DNA from: Holothuria scabra
Taxonomy: Eukaryota > Echinodermata > Holothuroidea > Aspidochirotida > Holothuriidae
Assembly (NCBI GenBank): GCA_037179385.1
Contig: CM074187.1
Location: forward strand, 7,192,001 to 7,256,000
Reading direction: 5' to 3'
Length of the DNA: 64,000 bases
Shown here: piece after piece, positions 24,801 to 39,800 of the stretch
How positions within the stretch are numbered: the stretch's first letter is position 1
Layout: every line of letters begins with the position of its first letter
Notes under the pieces: model-generated
The model's input: the letters and a program-made list of their open reading frames with translations, nothing else
What the model was told of the DNA's origin: nothing
Databases searched by the model: none
Position numbers and translations under genes: made by a program

Positions 24801-27800
24801 TTCGGGTTTTTGCTTTGATTTTTCAAATTTTTGATTTTCCGGGGGGGGGCAAGTGCCCCCCCTTGCCCATACCTGCAGACAACCATGCCTCTAGACCCCA
24901 CCTGTTATTGGCTTTAGGCTTGGAGTACATCACTTTGTGCACATTCCCACTTCCCAAAATGTTTTCATCCCTTTTTTGAATTCTAAAATGTTGGGAGCCC
25001 TAACTTTACAAGTAATCTGACAATAAGGAAAGAAGATATCAATGATCACACTTTTGTACCTTTTTGCAGCTGTTTGAAACTTTTCACAAAGCAGAAGATG
25101 TAGAAACTGGTGTGAAGAACAGTCTGACATCATTGAAGCTGGAATATTTGGATCTATATCTCATTCACTGGCCATTTGGTATTACAGTATGTGATTATTC
25201 AGTAGTTTTTAGCATACAGATTGAATTGTGCCTACCATTGTTAATCACTGTAGATAGTCACACCCTTTACTTCAGCTCTAATTATTTGTGTTGATTTCAT
25301 TAGTCTTTTGGTGATTTTGGAAATAATGCATAAACATGCAAATGTAAAAAATTCACAAATTGTTTCAATGGTAGTTGAATCACTTGCTGTATACTTTAGT
25401 TAAGATAAAAGGCCTCCATTTCTGAAGTATGCAATGATATTTATTGCATTTTCATGACAAAATGTACCAGTGTATAACATTCGGAATGATGTTCCAACAG
25501 CAGCATGGGTCGAAAAACACAGCAGGTTGAGCAGCCCCTTGTTGAGAAATTCTGGCATTTGGAGGAAGATTAGCGCTTTTGGTGGGACATTTAGTAGCTT
25601 GCCATAGAGTTCTTTACAGGTCATCATGTAAAAATTGTGGGAATATTGTACTTCCTTATATGGAAATATACATTTTTTTCCCTTTCCTAACAGCAAACTG
25701 GTGCAACATCAATTATTGTCAATTAAATTATTTCTATGTCATTGATTTGTTCTAGTGGCTCACATATACAGTATAATTAAATCTACCACCAAAACTATGC
25801 CTAAATAGAAGTCGGGAGCATTATGTACAACTGAATCTAGACCAATAGGAATGCCTTACAAGAATTCTGCAGAATTAAGCTGGCCCTGTTGTTTGCCTCC
25901 CATTGTAATTGTATTCCCAAGTTCTTTTGCTTTTTCTAGTCTTATGTGTAAAGGAAGGGCAAACAGTTTGCACAGTTCCACCTACATAGGCTATGTTGAA
26001 TCTGAATGAAGAGACAGGATTTATAATTTTGTAGAGTGCCACCATAAGGTGGCACTAAGATTGTTCTACAAAATGCCTTGGAAGGTTGTGGGGGTCCTGA
26101 AGAAACAGAAAGTTATAAAGGTAATGTTCTGTTAATAAAGTCCTGAGGAATTGAGAAGTATTTTTCTCTCTGTACGTGTACAGTATTGTAACTCATCACG
26201 TAAGATAAACGGGTCTGAGCGTTATTTGCAGACAGTGTATACCTTTTTTCTCCATTTTCTTCCTCATAGAACACTGGTGAGAGATGGCCAACAGGACCAG
26301 ATGGCAAAGCTCTTTATAATGATGTTCACTTCACGGAGACCTGGCAAGTAAGTTGGTTCCTATTCCACCTTTGTTTCCCTTTTTCTTTTATCATTATTAG
26401 TGGACATCAGTACATTATAGTGTGTTTTCCTTGCAACATGGAGGCCGGAAAAAAAACTTTTTTGTACTTTTTCGATACTTTTCATATATGTGGCCTGTAG
26501 CTGTATCATATAGGGGAGTTATTAACAGGAACATCCCTTGCCCTTTAGATTTTTTAAAGCAATGTCTATTTCTGACAGTTATCTTCTTGTTTTCCTCTTA
26601 AAAATTCATAACAGAACAAGTAAGATCAAGAGGAGCATTGTCAAAATTCCAATGAGAAAGCACACTACAGAAGTTGTTCTCATTATTAAGGTGTTGTTTG
26701 CCATGCAGTTGTCATGCAAATATGCAAAACTTTCAACATACAGTAGTTCCTCATTATTTGTCACACTTAACATTTTCATCAAAAAGCAGAGAAGAATTTC
26801 ATTTAAACATTTTTCCTTGTGTTTATTAAAGCAATCTTTCATTTCCTAAATGTTAACAATATTTACATCAAGCAATGTTCAGGTTCTGCTTCATATCTTC
26901 AGTACACAGTGATATATTTTGCATTTCTTTTGGTAGCTTTCTGCCATCAATGTGAAATATTTCTATATCTAATTTTTCATTTTTCCTAGAACAGCAATGA
27001 GTTAAAGTACTTAAAAGGTAATATCAAAAATGACACAGACCATGGTCTTACCCTTGAAAACCAAAGAAAATGTCCTCTTTTGAAAAGAAAATTTGCTTAT
27101 TAAAGAGCCTATTTTCAACATCCAAAATAAAAATACATTCCCAAAATAAATGGTCAACAGTTTTCTGACCAATATTGCAAATCTACCAAGGTAGTGAAAC
27201 CTTGATGTGTAAGTAAAATTAAAATTTTTTTGTATACACAATTCTTGGCAGGCGCCTAAAGAGAAAATACTGCAGCTTGGACTAAGAAATACTTTTGAAC
27301 AGCATACTAAAAATACTTGATCTCATGTCAACATCATAGGTACTTTTGAACAGCATACTAAAAATACTTGATCACATGTCAACATCATAGGCATTGTATT
27401 GTTCTACTTCTTAAAAGGCAGTCAACTCTCACCCCAAAACACAATTTTTGTAGTAGTACTCAGAAATTCTCAGTTGGGTTAGCTCTTTGATTGACAGCAG
27501 GTTCAAAAATTAAAGAGTACTACTGTAGCTCATATTACACAGCATTTTCTGTTCTGAGAATGTTTGGATTACACATTGTGGGCTTGTGTACTCAATGTGA
27601 AGCAACAAACTGAGATTGTGTCTAGATGCGAATGATTTTAGTCAGTTGTGGGAGGGGCTAAATAAGAAAGTACTGTAGGTTAGTAGAATTGGAACTGTCA
27701 GGGTGAGGAGATTAGGCCTTTAAGGATGTGGCAGTGACAGAGACATTTTTCAGAGTGATAGGATATACAAAACAGAACATTGATACACAATTCATTACCC

Positions 27801-30800
27801 TCCAAAAAAGGGGCACTTGTTCAGGGAGAGTCCTCATTATTATTAGCTCAACCCACGAAGTGTGGGTCCAGCTTATGTAGTACTCTGGGGTAAAATGTAT
27901 GTCTCTCTGTTCAGTGTTTTCAAATTGTTTCAGATGATGTAATTTGTACCAGAGAATGATTATAGCCATGGTAAAGGATGTTATGATTTTGGATGAGATT
28001 GGCTATTTGTAATTTTTTTCATTAAAAAATTTAATTTCCTTTCATGTTTATTTGTTAATTGTTCCAAATCATCTTGTTTCCAAAATTTTCAGTGGGATTT
28101 GTACACGGAACCCCACATCCGGCTCCTATAACTTGGGAAGTAAGATAATGCTCAGATAATCAAATATCACATTTGTTACAATTACAACAAAATGTAGATC
28201 AGACCCTTAGTGCTTAAGGTTCCAAGTTAAAAAAAAATAAATTTCACTAGTTGCCAAAGGCTAAATGACTTCATAATAATGTTACAAGAGCCTATAGGGA
28301 TCAGGTCTGTCATCAACCAAGAACGAAGAGAACTTTTAAGCTTAGATAGTTTAGAAGGGTAGTTGGGTTCAAACAAATCTATCCTGTTATTTGTAAAAGG
28401 TACACCCAAGTAGGTAACGGTTCCGCTTCTAACAAAAATTCTGCTGTATGATAAAAATTGAAAATTATGTGTGAGGGGACTAAGGGAAAGCAATTGGGGA
28501 ACAGTATTTACTTAGAACATTGATTGCCAATCCAGAGGCAACTTTCAATTTATTGAGAATGTCCAAGAATGTTAAAAATCTTCTGCAGGGTTTCACTTAA
28601 ATTATCCAAAGCAAAAGCTGTATTCTCAGCATAGTGTAAAGTTTTGTACTCATTGACATAGGCACAAATACCTTGTGCCTCCTTAGTGTGTAAATCCCTT
28701 AGTGCCAAAATTTTTGCACATACTGTAAACTAAAGAAATAGGGGCTAATTTAAGGGCAGTCCTGTCTGACTCCCCTTCTAACATGTAAGTACTAAGTTGA
28801 ATAACCATTGTTGCTAACACAAGCATTCTATTATTTTAAAGGATAGAAACCCATTTTCTAAAGTCTTTGCATTATTTAAAATGCCCACTGTACTTTAAGA
28901 GTTTCTTGAATGAAATCTGATTCAATCCTATTGAAGGCTTTTTCAAAATCTATGGAAAACATGAAGTCGGGAAAACCATTATCTTAAGAATGATCAATTA
29001 TGTCCAAAATACACCTTTATATTTTCTCCTATAAAGCAGGAACTGACAGCATGTCCAAGTAGTTAGAGCATCAGACTTGTGGTCAGGTGGTGGGAAATTT
29101 GAGTCCTGGCTCGGCCATACCAAAGATATAAAAAAAAAAAAACGATACCAACTGCCATTGTGTTTGGTGCCCAGCATTAACAATGGAGTAGGGAAAACAA
29201 AGCAGTAAGCTGCAACTGGGAAAAAGGCGGTGGCCGTCTTGACTTGAAGCAATTGGTTGGAAACTGGGCGGTAAAACTCCATTTAACCTTCTGTAACCAA
29301 TACAGTTTAATGAAACCTTCTGAGTGGGTTCAATAAGAGATGAAATTACTGATATCAGTCTGATTGCACAAACTTTTTTCACAATCTCATGATCTACATT
29401 AAGTAAACAAAAGGGAATGTAATTATGTAGTTTTAACCAAGGCTAAGGATGTATAAGATATTAACTTCTTAAGACTGCTCAGTTGAGAGAGAACCAGTGT
29501 AACAAGCATATATTGAACAAGCATGATTTAAAAGTTTCACCACAGCTGCTGGCACAATTTTTTTTCAAAAGTTTACAGGCACTGTAAGCTGTTGGTTCAG
29601 GGTGGCTTGTTTAAGTATTAGTCATAGGGAATAGAGCTTTTGAACAATCCTCTAAAGAAAACTCCCTTTCAAATGCATTTGCATTAAGGCACTGTGATCT
29701 GGGAGACCATTGAAGAAGGGCAGGTGAACAGATCCAGGAATGGTAGAGATTAGAGTATTTCTTTCCTTTTAACTAAAAAGCAAATATTTGGTTTTAACAG
29801 GTGTGTAGTTTTTGTAATCATATCAGAACTATTTTCTTTTTTCATATTGAAAAAAATTGTTGCTTTTAATTTGTGCAGATTAACATTTTTCTTAACCTTT
29901 GCCGATCTTGCCCATTTACATCACATTGTGGTGTTTGAGGAAATCACACCATATATGTATTCATTGTTAGAATGTTGAATTTTCATTTACCAACATCTGT
30001 GTCATGTCAAATTAATATGATATCACACCATAATACTTTTCTGATCAAACTTTTTCGTTTTTGTGTGTATCAGTACAATTTTTCTTTTCATTTTTTTCTG
30101 TCTCCTTTCCTCAGGCTATGGAAAAGTTGGTGGAGAAAGGACTTGTCAAATCTATTGGAGTTTCAAATTTTAATATTTCTCAAATGAAAGAAATCATTGC
30201 TCTTCCAAACAAAGTGCCCATAGCAAACAACCAGGTGTTAATTATGTCTCATTTCATATTTTTTGACTGATTTCTTTAACTTTGCATAAGTGTTTAGATA
30301 GGTTGGGTTGCATTTTTCTTGTAAAGTTCAGAGAGGTTAGAAATTATTCTTGTGTCAAACATCATAAAATCAAAACAAAAAGTACATTTTGAAGGAAAAT
30401 TATATTCCTTAGAAAGAAAATAGTGAGACATAAGTTATGTAAATTGTCAAGAGAGATGGAAATTATAATCCCATTGCATAATATCTTGTTAGGTAAGATG
30501 TATCCTTGCTTGTGATTTGTATGGAAGCTGTTATTAGTTTAAAGTGTACCTCAAGTAAAAAAATTCAAAAATATATATTGAAGAGCATAAAAAAATGAAT
30601 TCGAACAGCCCAACTCCCATCTTCATATGACATTCCTAAGCTGAGATGTAAAATGTTGAAGTTTATTCACTTAAAACATATTGGTCGATTGCACAATAAT
30701 TTGTGACTTTCTTCTGGTCCAACTCACAAAATATGCTTTGTTTTTTTTAAGATGTTTTTATGACCTTGGACACTTCCTGTTTGCTTGCATAGCATGTTGC

Positions 30801-33800
30801 ACAAAGAGGGCTTAATTAATTACATCACCTCATACAGGTAAGAGTGCTATCACATCTTGGTACAAGGTGCAGTAACATTCAGCAAAACAAAGAAATACTA
30901 AGATTGTAATTTGAGTAGTACAAGAATGACATCACAAATTATTGCGCAGTGTACCATTTTAGTTTTAGTGAATAAACTTCAACATTTTATATCTCAGCTC
31001 AGGAATTTCCTATGAAGATGGGAGTTGGACTGTTAGAATGTACTTTTCATGGTCTTTAATACATATTTTTGAATTTTTTGACTTGAGGTACGCTTTAAAA
31101 ATGTTGGTTTTTTTGGCAAGTCTAATCTGACAATTCATGCTGCCCTCCAATTGAAATATGCAGACAGTTGCCATAATAGTAGATGCCTTTCCAAAAAGCA
31201 GAGGCAATAGATGATATTGGGGATTGCTGGTCCTGTAGTAAGCCAAAAGTTAAAGGCACAAATGCAAGGATTGTGTGATTGTGGGACTGTGTTTTAGGTG
31301 TTGCTTTTGTCAATAGCATATTACTCTGGCCTAAAACAATACACACCAGAGCCCACCAGAATCCTATCCCAAAATGCATTGTCCAGTTTATTTGCAAAAG
31401 CCTCTGTGGATTTTTCTTGAGCTTAATGTGTGGAAAATGGCACCTTCTGGGTGAACTATAACAAATTGACCTTGTTAAATATTGCCTTTTGCTTTACTTG
31501 TGTCATTAAAATGGAGCCCCTTTATCTGGGGTGCATATTTACTTGAAACCAAATGAAAGTGACCATTCCTAGTAAGTGAGTTTGACAATTGTTTACCAAA
31601 TGGAATTGTGGGATGCACACAATACACATTATCTTGATGGTTTCAAAGAGGCTGCTATGATCCAGGACGCAAAACCACCAAAAATATTACAACCATAGAT
31701 TCCAATCTCCTATTTCTACTGTGTTTAACAGAAGTACTTAGGAGGCTCAAATACCAGGGGGTTAAGTGTGAATTTGACATGTGTACTGTTCTTGTCATTA
31801 ATGTGCATAAATAACTTAGTAGGCACTATGGAAACAAAATGAAAAGAGACTTACTGTAGTTCCCATGCATTTAAAAAATGCAGTCCATAGAATGTCATAC
31901 ACATCTCTGTGTGCTATCCAGAACAATTGATATGCATTTCAGTGCTCGTGGAAAATGGACACACTGGTTACTTTTCCGTTGTTAGTGCATAAGACTTTAA
32001 ATCCGTGAATAAAGATGCACTACATAAGATACCATAGAAACTGTCCAATCAGTAGGTCTATGAACTTAAAATGAGTCATTCTACCTTCAAGTGCAATTGT
32101 TCTCATGCAAAAAAAAGTGTAGTAGAAGTTTGAAGTTTAAAGTTGGAAGTTCTTTATTTCCATTTTAACAAAACAAAACATAATAACATCACTTAAATTA
32201 AATATACAAGATAAAGTGGAGGAGATCCAATACAAGCAAAGCGTATTGAGGTGGGGACACCTTATACAAGCAAAAACAAACAGCGGTTAACCGCTATACT
32301 AATTACTACATATATGTGATAGACAGAGAAGTTGGGTGGAAACAAGAGAAAGCAAAGAGGAGACAGAAGGAAAGATGAAGATGAAAGGAGAAAAGGTGGA
32401 CAGATGGGATAAAGGCACAAAGCTAGATAATAGGCAGTGTGTCCAATTCTGCTCCCTGTATTTATTCAGGAATGGATGTGTTTAGATTTACAAAGTTTTG
32501 AAACACTGCATCAAATGTTTTATATTCTATAGGAAGACATTGAATACCTATATTGACTTCCAAAATGACTGACCAGTGATAAGCACATCACCCTGATATT
32601 TTGGGAGGCCATGAGGAGTTGCTACATCATTTAAAGATTGGAATGTACACTTTAAATATTTTTGAAAACCATACATAAGAACACCCTTCTTATATTTGCA
32701 GGAGTTGAATCATTTAACTGGAGTATTAGAGGGTAATGGTTCAAAACCTTCACATGGCTCAGTCAGTAGTAAGCTGGCAAAAGTGTAAGGCATTAGAAAT
32801 TACTAGCTAACTTGTTGTCTGTCAAACACCATTTTTGTTTTTGTCATTTCCGTTAATACAGTCTGGGAACTCACTTTTACTTTGAACAGGTGGAACTGTC
32901 ACCATACCTGGTACAAGATGAACTTACAGAATTTTGTAAATCTCACAACATTTCAGTGACAGCTTACAGCCCCCTTGGATCTCCAGACAGGGAGGAGTGA
33001 GTAATTTTTGCCTTATTTTACAAGTTGGCACGTACTAGATTCCAATTTTGAGTAGTATTTATTCACTCAAAAAGTGAGGTATCAAGACATTAAAGGACTT
33101 TGTGGAGACTGTAAGATTCTACTTTCGTCAGGTTCTGCAGAAAGTTTTCTGCACAGGTTAATTTTTTTCAGTTGCTTTACCTGGGTATGGTGAGAAGATT
33201 AAACAATAAAGCTCTTTTGAATCAAAGAAATGAAGTCAAAGAGAGAAAAGCAACTCTTCAGTTGAAAAAATGCAAGTACAAAATCATTGTAAATTCAACC
33301 AAAAAATACAGACAGCTGATTTTTCAACCAAATGGATATGTAAAACTACTACATAGTGTGACAAAGTCTTCTGTCTGTTTTATTATTTTTCCAAGAAATG
33401 ATATTGTAAAGTGATATAAGTGGATAAGGTTCTATAACAGAAGTTACAAGTGGTGACATTGAAATGACAAAGTTGGGTATTTGATGTAAAAAGGTATATA
33501 GAACAATAAAAGATGTTGAAATAATTCCAACAGATTTTTCCTTAGGAAAGCTTACACTTTAATAAAGAAAGTCATAGCATTTTGCTGACATGTCACACTA
33601 CAGTTAAGGTTTATTTATAATGCAAAACCATTGCAAAAATGATCAAAAAGACAAAAAACCAAAACCAGTAATAGGTACAAAATATATGCAGAAACAGTAA
33701 ACTAAATTATTAGAAAGGCAAGTTAAAAAATAGAAGCCATCAAACTTAAAACGTTAAATAGAAATAAGAAAAAGCTAAGGGGTCAGTTTTGAAATCTTCT

Positions 33801-36800
33801 CAGTAGTAAATTCAAAGCTAGTCAAAAATCATGAAATGATTTGTAAACGTAGTTTCTGTTTCTCATCAAAGTTAAGCAACAACCTTTTGGATAAAAATGA
33901 AAGGCAGGCCTGTAGCGAAATATATGCCCCCGTGAAGAAAATATCCCCCAAAGCTGCCTCCCCCCCCTATTCCCTGGGTTTTAAATCAGCAACCTTCTGT
34001 GGTAATTAGTAAGAAGTTTTTGTAAGAGGAATTGTTGAAAATATTTTGTTTGATTTAATCAGGCCTTGATGGCCTTGAAGGGTAATTGTTTTACGAAGCT
34101 AAGCGACCACGAATGTGGGAGAGGCCGTTGACTTATGATATAACTTCACGTCGGGTGGCAACCAATTCAACAATTTGGATCAAATTTGGTATTTTTTTTT
34201 GAAAGGCCGGTTCAGATGGAAAATGTAGATTGTTTTTGGATGAAAAACCCACCTTACTTTGACCTGGTCAGGAATCAAACTCCAGACCTCCCGGTTGCTA
34301 AGCTTCACCACCTCAAATGCCACCGCCTTTATCCACTCGGCCATAGCACAGGTTTTTTGATGAATGTGATCATCATTTTTAGACCAACAAAAATGCATTT
34401 ATTTGAAGTTTGTCTCATCTCCCTTCTGTTGTTAGTCCACTGGAAGGGGAGCCAGTCCTCATGGAAGATCCAAAGTTGGTGGAACTTGCTAAGAGGAAAG
34501 GAAAGTCTGTGGCACAGATCTTAATTAGATATCACCTCCAGCAGAATGTTATCTGCATTCCTAAGAGTGTGACTCCTTCAAGAATTCAAGAAAACTTTGA
34601 GGTAATAATTCTTTTATACATAGTCACTGTATTGACCCTTTTCCAAATAGCAATTACAAAGGATTGTGGGATAGGGCTGTGTTATTTGTCATTTCTGTCC
34701 TTGGTGCTTAAGTGCAGCTTAAAGTAATTCAGTCAATGGCACTGTAGTGCAGCTTAAAGTTATGTATACCAACATTCTGTCCCATAATTCTTTGTAATTG
34801 TGATTTGGAAAAGAGTCTACTGATTGCATTTGTGATGACTCTAAACATTTTTATTAAATATGTTTATTTAATTTTGACATAATTTGTGGTAGGGACAGGA
34901 ATAGAAGAACACATTTTACATATTTTTATGGTTGAAGTTGGCTGTCCTATTTGCTTTCAAGTCTTCACTTTGGTAAGGACATCTTGCGGATACATGCAAG
35001 TCTCCCTGTACATAATTCTGGTTACCAAATGATGCAGAGATTTGTCAACCATATGTGGGTCCATCTTCTCATTTCTTGTGTCTACTTGTGCCATGAACAG
35101 TTGTATTAATTCAAAACCTGCACTTAGCTGCTTATTATGGGGTTTTGTAATGTTTGCAGGTATCTGTGGTATTGAGAACCAAAATTATTACTAAAATTTA
35201 AACTGGTGGACCCCAACAATTTTTTACCATTACTTGGCTGCCAGATTCATATATAAGACCATAGATGGAAATTGCAAGATGACCATATATGTCAAACTAA
35301 CAGGGGTTATGTAACATGGAACTCCTTATGTCAGGCTGTATCCTGTAATAAATGTGAGGCTATCTTCAACATGTCAGCATATACATTGATTATTAATAGA
35401 CTGCTTTAATTTAAAATGTAGGATTTCAAAATGTAAGGTGATGGGAAATGGTGGTCAGAATTAAATGAAGCAAAATACTTTGGGTTCATGTTTTTCCTGT
35501 AAGCTGTTAAATTTACAAGATTGGTCTTTAATTAATGAATAGTCCAGCATTGTGAACCTTTATTTCCAAACAGTGTAAAATTACACAAATCTGCCATCAA
35601 TGTTATGTCCATTTAGTTTTAGAAATGAAAATACTGTACTGCTTCATACAGTGTCAGATCAGTCTATCTTGAAAAAAGTACACCCAGTTTATTTATAATA
35701 TTCATTCTTTTATTCTCTTCACTTCTCTTTTTCATTTAAAGAGCCTTAATTTTGAGCTATCTGATGCTGAGATCCAAGAGATGAAAACCCTCAACAGAAA
35801 CCACCGATACTGCACATATCATGAGTAAGTTGCATACAGTAATTCCCCTACTTTATAACATGATCTTTAAATCAGAGTTATAGGGCATACTGAACGTTCT
35901 TATTTTTCAGGGCGTACATAATAAAATATCTTTGCAGATTATGCCATTTTTGATTCCTTGCCGTAGGCAGGCAAGGAATCTATGCGATGGTGATGTCGTG
36001 TGTGTGTGTGTGTGTGTGTGCGTGTGGGTTTGTCTTTGTGTAAAACAGAGGACCTAAACAATAGACTTCCAGGTCCTCAGTAGTAAATTCAAAAGATTTC
36101 TCAAGTCCTCGGTTGTCTAACAATAGACAGTCTATTGTGAAGGTTAGGGTTAAGTAAGCAGACACAACGGAGATAACAATGAAGTCCTCAGTTGTGTGTA
36201 AAAACACGACTGTGTGTATGTGTGTGTGTGTGTGTTTGTGACACTTGCTTGTAGACACGATATCTTAAGATAGGAATGTCCGACACTTTTCATATTTGGT
36301 ATATAGATTTATCATGTTGAGAGGAAGAACCCTATTGTTTTTGGTAGAGGTCAAAGGTCATTTGAGGTCACCAGCGGTAAAATTGCGACAATTTTAAAAA
36401 TAGCTTGTAAACACGATATATTCAGATAGGAGTGACCGACACTTTTCATACTTTGTATATAGATTTGTCATGTTGAGAAGAAGAACCCTACTGTTTTTGG
36501 TAGAGGTCAAAGGTCATTTGAGGTCACCAGCGGTAAAATTGCGAAAACGCCGAAAATGGCTTGTAAACACGATATCATCAGATAGGATTGCCCGACAATT
36601 TTCATACTTGGTATATAGATTTGTCATGTTGAGAGGAAGAACCCTATTGTTTTTGGTAGAGGTCAAAGGTCATTTGAGGTCACCAGCGGTAAAATTGCGA
36701 AAACACTGAAAATGGCTTGTAAACATGATATCTTCAAAAAGGAGAGACCAACACTCTTCATATTTGGTATATAGATTTTTCATGTTGAGAGAGAGAAGCC

Positions 36801-39800
36801 TATTGTTTTTGGTAGAGGTCAAAGGTCATTTGAGGTCAATAGCAGTAAAATTGCGAAAACTTCGAAAATGGCTTGTAAACATGATATCTTCAGATAGGAT
36901 TGCCCGACAACTTTCATACTTGGTATACAGATTTGTCATGTTGAGAGGAAGAACCCTATTGTTTTTGGTAGATGTCAAAGGTCATTTGAGGTCATCAGCG
37001 TTAAAATTGCGAAAACACTGAAAATGGCTTGTCAACACGATATCTTCAAAAAGGAGTGACAGATACTCTTCATATTTGGTATATAGATTTGTCATGTCGA
37101 GAGAAAGAAGCCTATTGCTTTTGGTAGAATTCAAAGTTCATTTGAGGTCACCAGCGGTAAAATTGGGAAAATCCCGAAAATGGCTTTTAAACATGATTTC
37201 TTCAGATAGGAGTGACCGACACTTCTCATGCTTGGTATATAGGTTTGTCATGTTGAGAGGAAGAAGTCTATTGTTTTTGGCTGAGGTCAAAGGTCATTTG
37301 AGGTCACCAGCGGTAAAATTGCGAAAACACCGAAAATGGCTTGTAAACATGATATCTTCAAAAAGGAGAGACCAACACTCTTCATATTTGGTATATAGAT
37401 TTTTCATGTTGAGAGAGAGAAGCCTATTGTTTTTGGTAGAGGTCAAAGTTCATTTGAGGTCACCAGCGGTAAAATTGCGAAAACACTGAAAATGGCTTGT
37501 CAACATGATATCTTCAAAAAGGAGTGACAGATACTCTTCATATTTGGTATATAGATTTGTCATGTCGAGAGAAAGAAGCCTATTGCTTTTGGTAGAATTC
37601 AAAGTTCATTTGAGGTCACCAGCGGTAAAATTGCGACAATTTTAAAAATAGCTTGTAAACACGATATATTCAGATAGGAGTGACCGACACTTTTCATACT
37701 TTGTATATAGATTTGTCATGTTGAGAGGAAGAAGTCTATTGTTTTTGGCTGAGGTCAAAGGTCATTTGAGGTCACCAGCGGTAAAATTGCGAAAACACCG
37801 AAAATGGCTTGTAAACATGATATCTTCAAAAAGGAGAGACCAACACTCTTCATATTTGGTATATAGATTTGTCATGTCGAGAGAAAGAAGCCTATTGCTT
37901 TTGGTAGAATTCAAAGTTCATTTGAGGTCACCAGCGGTAAAATTGGGAAAATCCTGAAAATGGCTTTTAAACATGATTTCTTCAGATAGGAGTGACCGAC
38001 ACTTCTCATGCTTGGTATATAGGTTTGTCATGTTGAGAGGAAGAAGTCTATTGTTTTTGGCTGAGGTCAAAGGTCATTTGAGGTCATCAGTGGTAAAAAT
38101 GTGAAAACACCGAAAATGGCTTGTAAACATGATATCTTCAGATAGGATTGCCGGACAATTTTCATACGTGGTGTATAGATTTTTCATGTTGAGAGAAAGA
38201 AGCCTATTGCTTTTGGTAGAGGTCAAAGTTCATTTGAGGTCACCAGCGGTAAAATGGCCAAAACTTCGAAAATGGCTTGTAAACACAATATCTCCAGATA
38301 AGAGTAACAGATACTTTTCATATTTGGTATATAGATTTGTCATGTTGAGAGAAAGAAGCCTATTGTTTTTGGTAGAGGTCAAAGGTCATTTGAGGTCACC
38401 AGGGGTAAAATTGCGAAAATTCTGTGCCTAAAATGTAAAGAAAAATCTATCAAGCACTGTCAATTTGAAAGCAGGTAAGGTATTTGATGGCAAGGAATCA
38501 CTAAGCCTTTTGGCTCTCTGGTTTGGAACCAACAGGAACAGCTGTTCATACCCCCACCCCCTTCTCCATTAGTTGGGGAGAACTGTAGTCTTTTCAGGGA
38601 GACCACTACAAATAAGGAGATGAAAAGCTTAAAATGACTGGATGATGACTTGTCACAAACTTTTTTATTGTAATGCTACTTCTTTTGTATACATAAGTTT
38701 CAAAATTTCTTCAGAAATTACCAAATGTTGTCCTTTTTGTGTTATAGAACTGTTGACATTGCCTAAAGTTGCTGCTCCCACTTCCCATATTATGGAGGTT
38801 TGTTCCCCAGTCAGGCAAATCCTGGCACCACCCATTTTTGATTCCTTGCCGAAGGCAGGCAAGGAATCTATGCGATGGTGATGTCGTGTGTGTGTGTGTG
38901 TGTGTATGTGTGTGTGTGTGTGTGTGTATGTGTGTGTGTATGTGACGCTTTGGCTTGTAAACACGATATCTCAAGAAGGGTAAGTGTGACTAACCTCGTA
39001 TTTGGTGTGTAGGTTGGTCATATTGAGTAGATGATCCCTATTGATTTTGGTGGAGATCAAAGGTCATTTGGGGTCACGAGAGGTCAAAAGGTCAAAACTT
39101 TGTAAACACGATATCTCGAGAACGGTACATGTGACTATGCTCATATTTGATGTGTGCATTGGTCATATTGAGTAGATGATCCGTATCGATTTTCGTGGAG
39201 GTCAAAGGCCATTTGGGGTCATGAGAGGTCAATAGGTAAATTCCTTAGAAATTGCTTGTAAACACGGTATCTGAAGAAGGGTAAGTGTGACTAATCTCAT
39301 ATTTGGTGTGTGCATTGGCCATATTGAGTAGATGATCCCTATTGTTTTTGGTGGAGATCAAAGGTCATTTGGGGTCATGAGAGGTCAAAAGGTGAAAACT
39401 TGGTAAACACGATAACTCGAGAACGGTACATGTGACTATGCTCATATTTGGTGTGTGGGTTGTTCATATTGAGTAGATGATCTGTATCGATTTTCGTGGA
39501 GGTCAAAGGTCATTTGGGGTCACGAGAGGTCAATAGGTAAATTCCTTAGAAATTGCTTGTAAACACGGTATCTGAAGAAGGGTAAGTGTGACTAATCTCA
39601 TATTTGGTGTGTGCATTGGCCATATTGAGTAGATGATCCCTATTGTTTTTGGTGGAGATCAAAGGTCATTTGGGGTCACCAAAGGTCAAAAGGTGAAAAC
39701 TTCGTAAACACGATAACTCGAGAACGGTACATGTGACTATGCTCATATTTGGTGAGTGGGTTGGTCATATTGAGTAGATGATCCGTATCGATTTTCGTGG

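Noticed and set aside
36470..38431. Repeated open frames through array A that read as a repetitive Leu/Arg-rich protein
   Set aside because: The unit length of 156 is divisible by three, which keeps one frame partly open by chance. Stops break it into pieces, there are no splice sites or codon signals, and the repeats sit in an intron.
35980..38974. His/Thr-rich minus-strand frames near 36000-36258 and 38665-38974
   Set aside because: They are translations of (TG)n microsatellites inside elements A and B.
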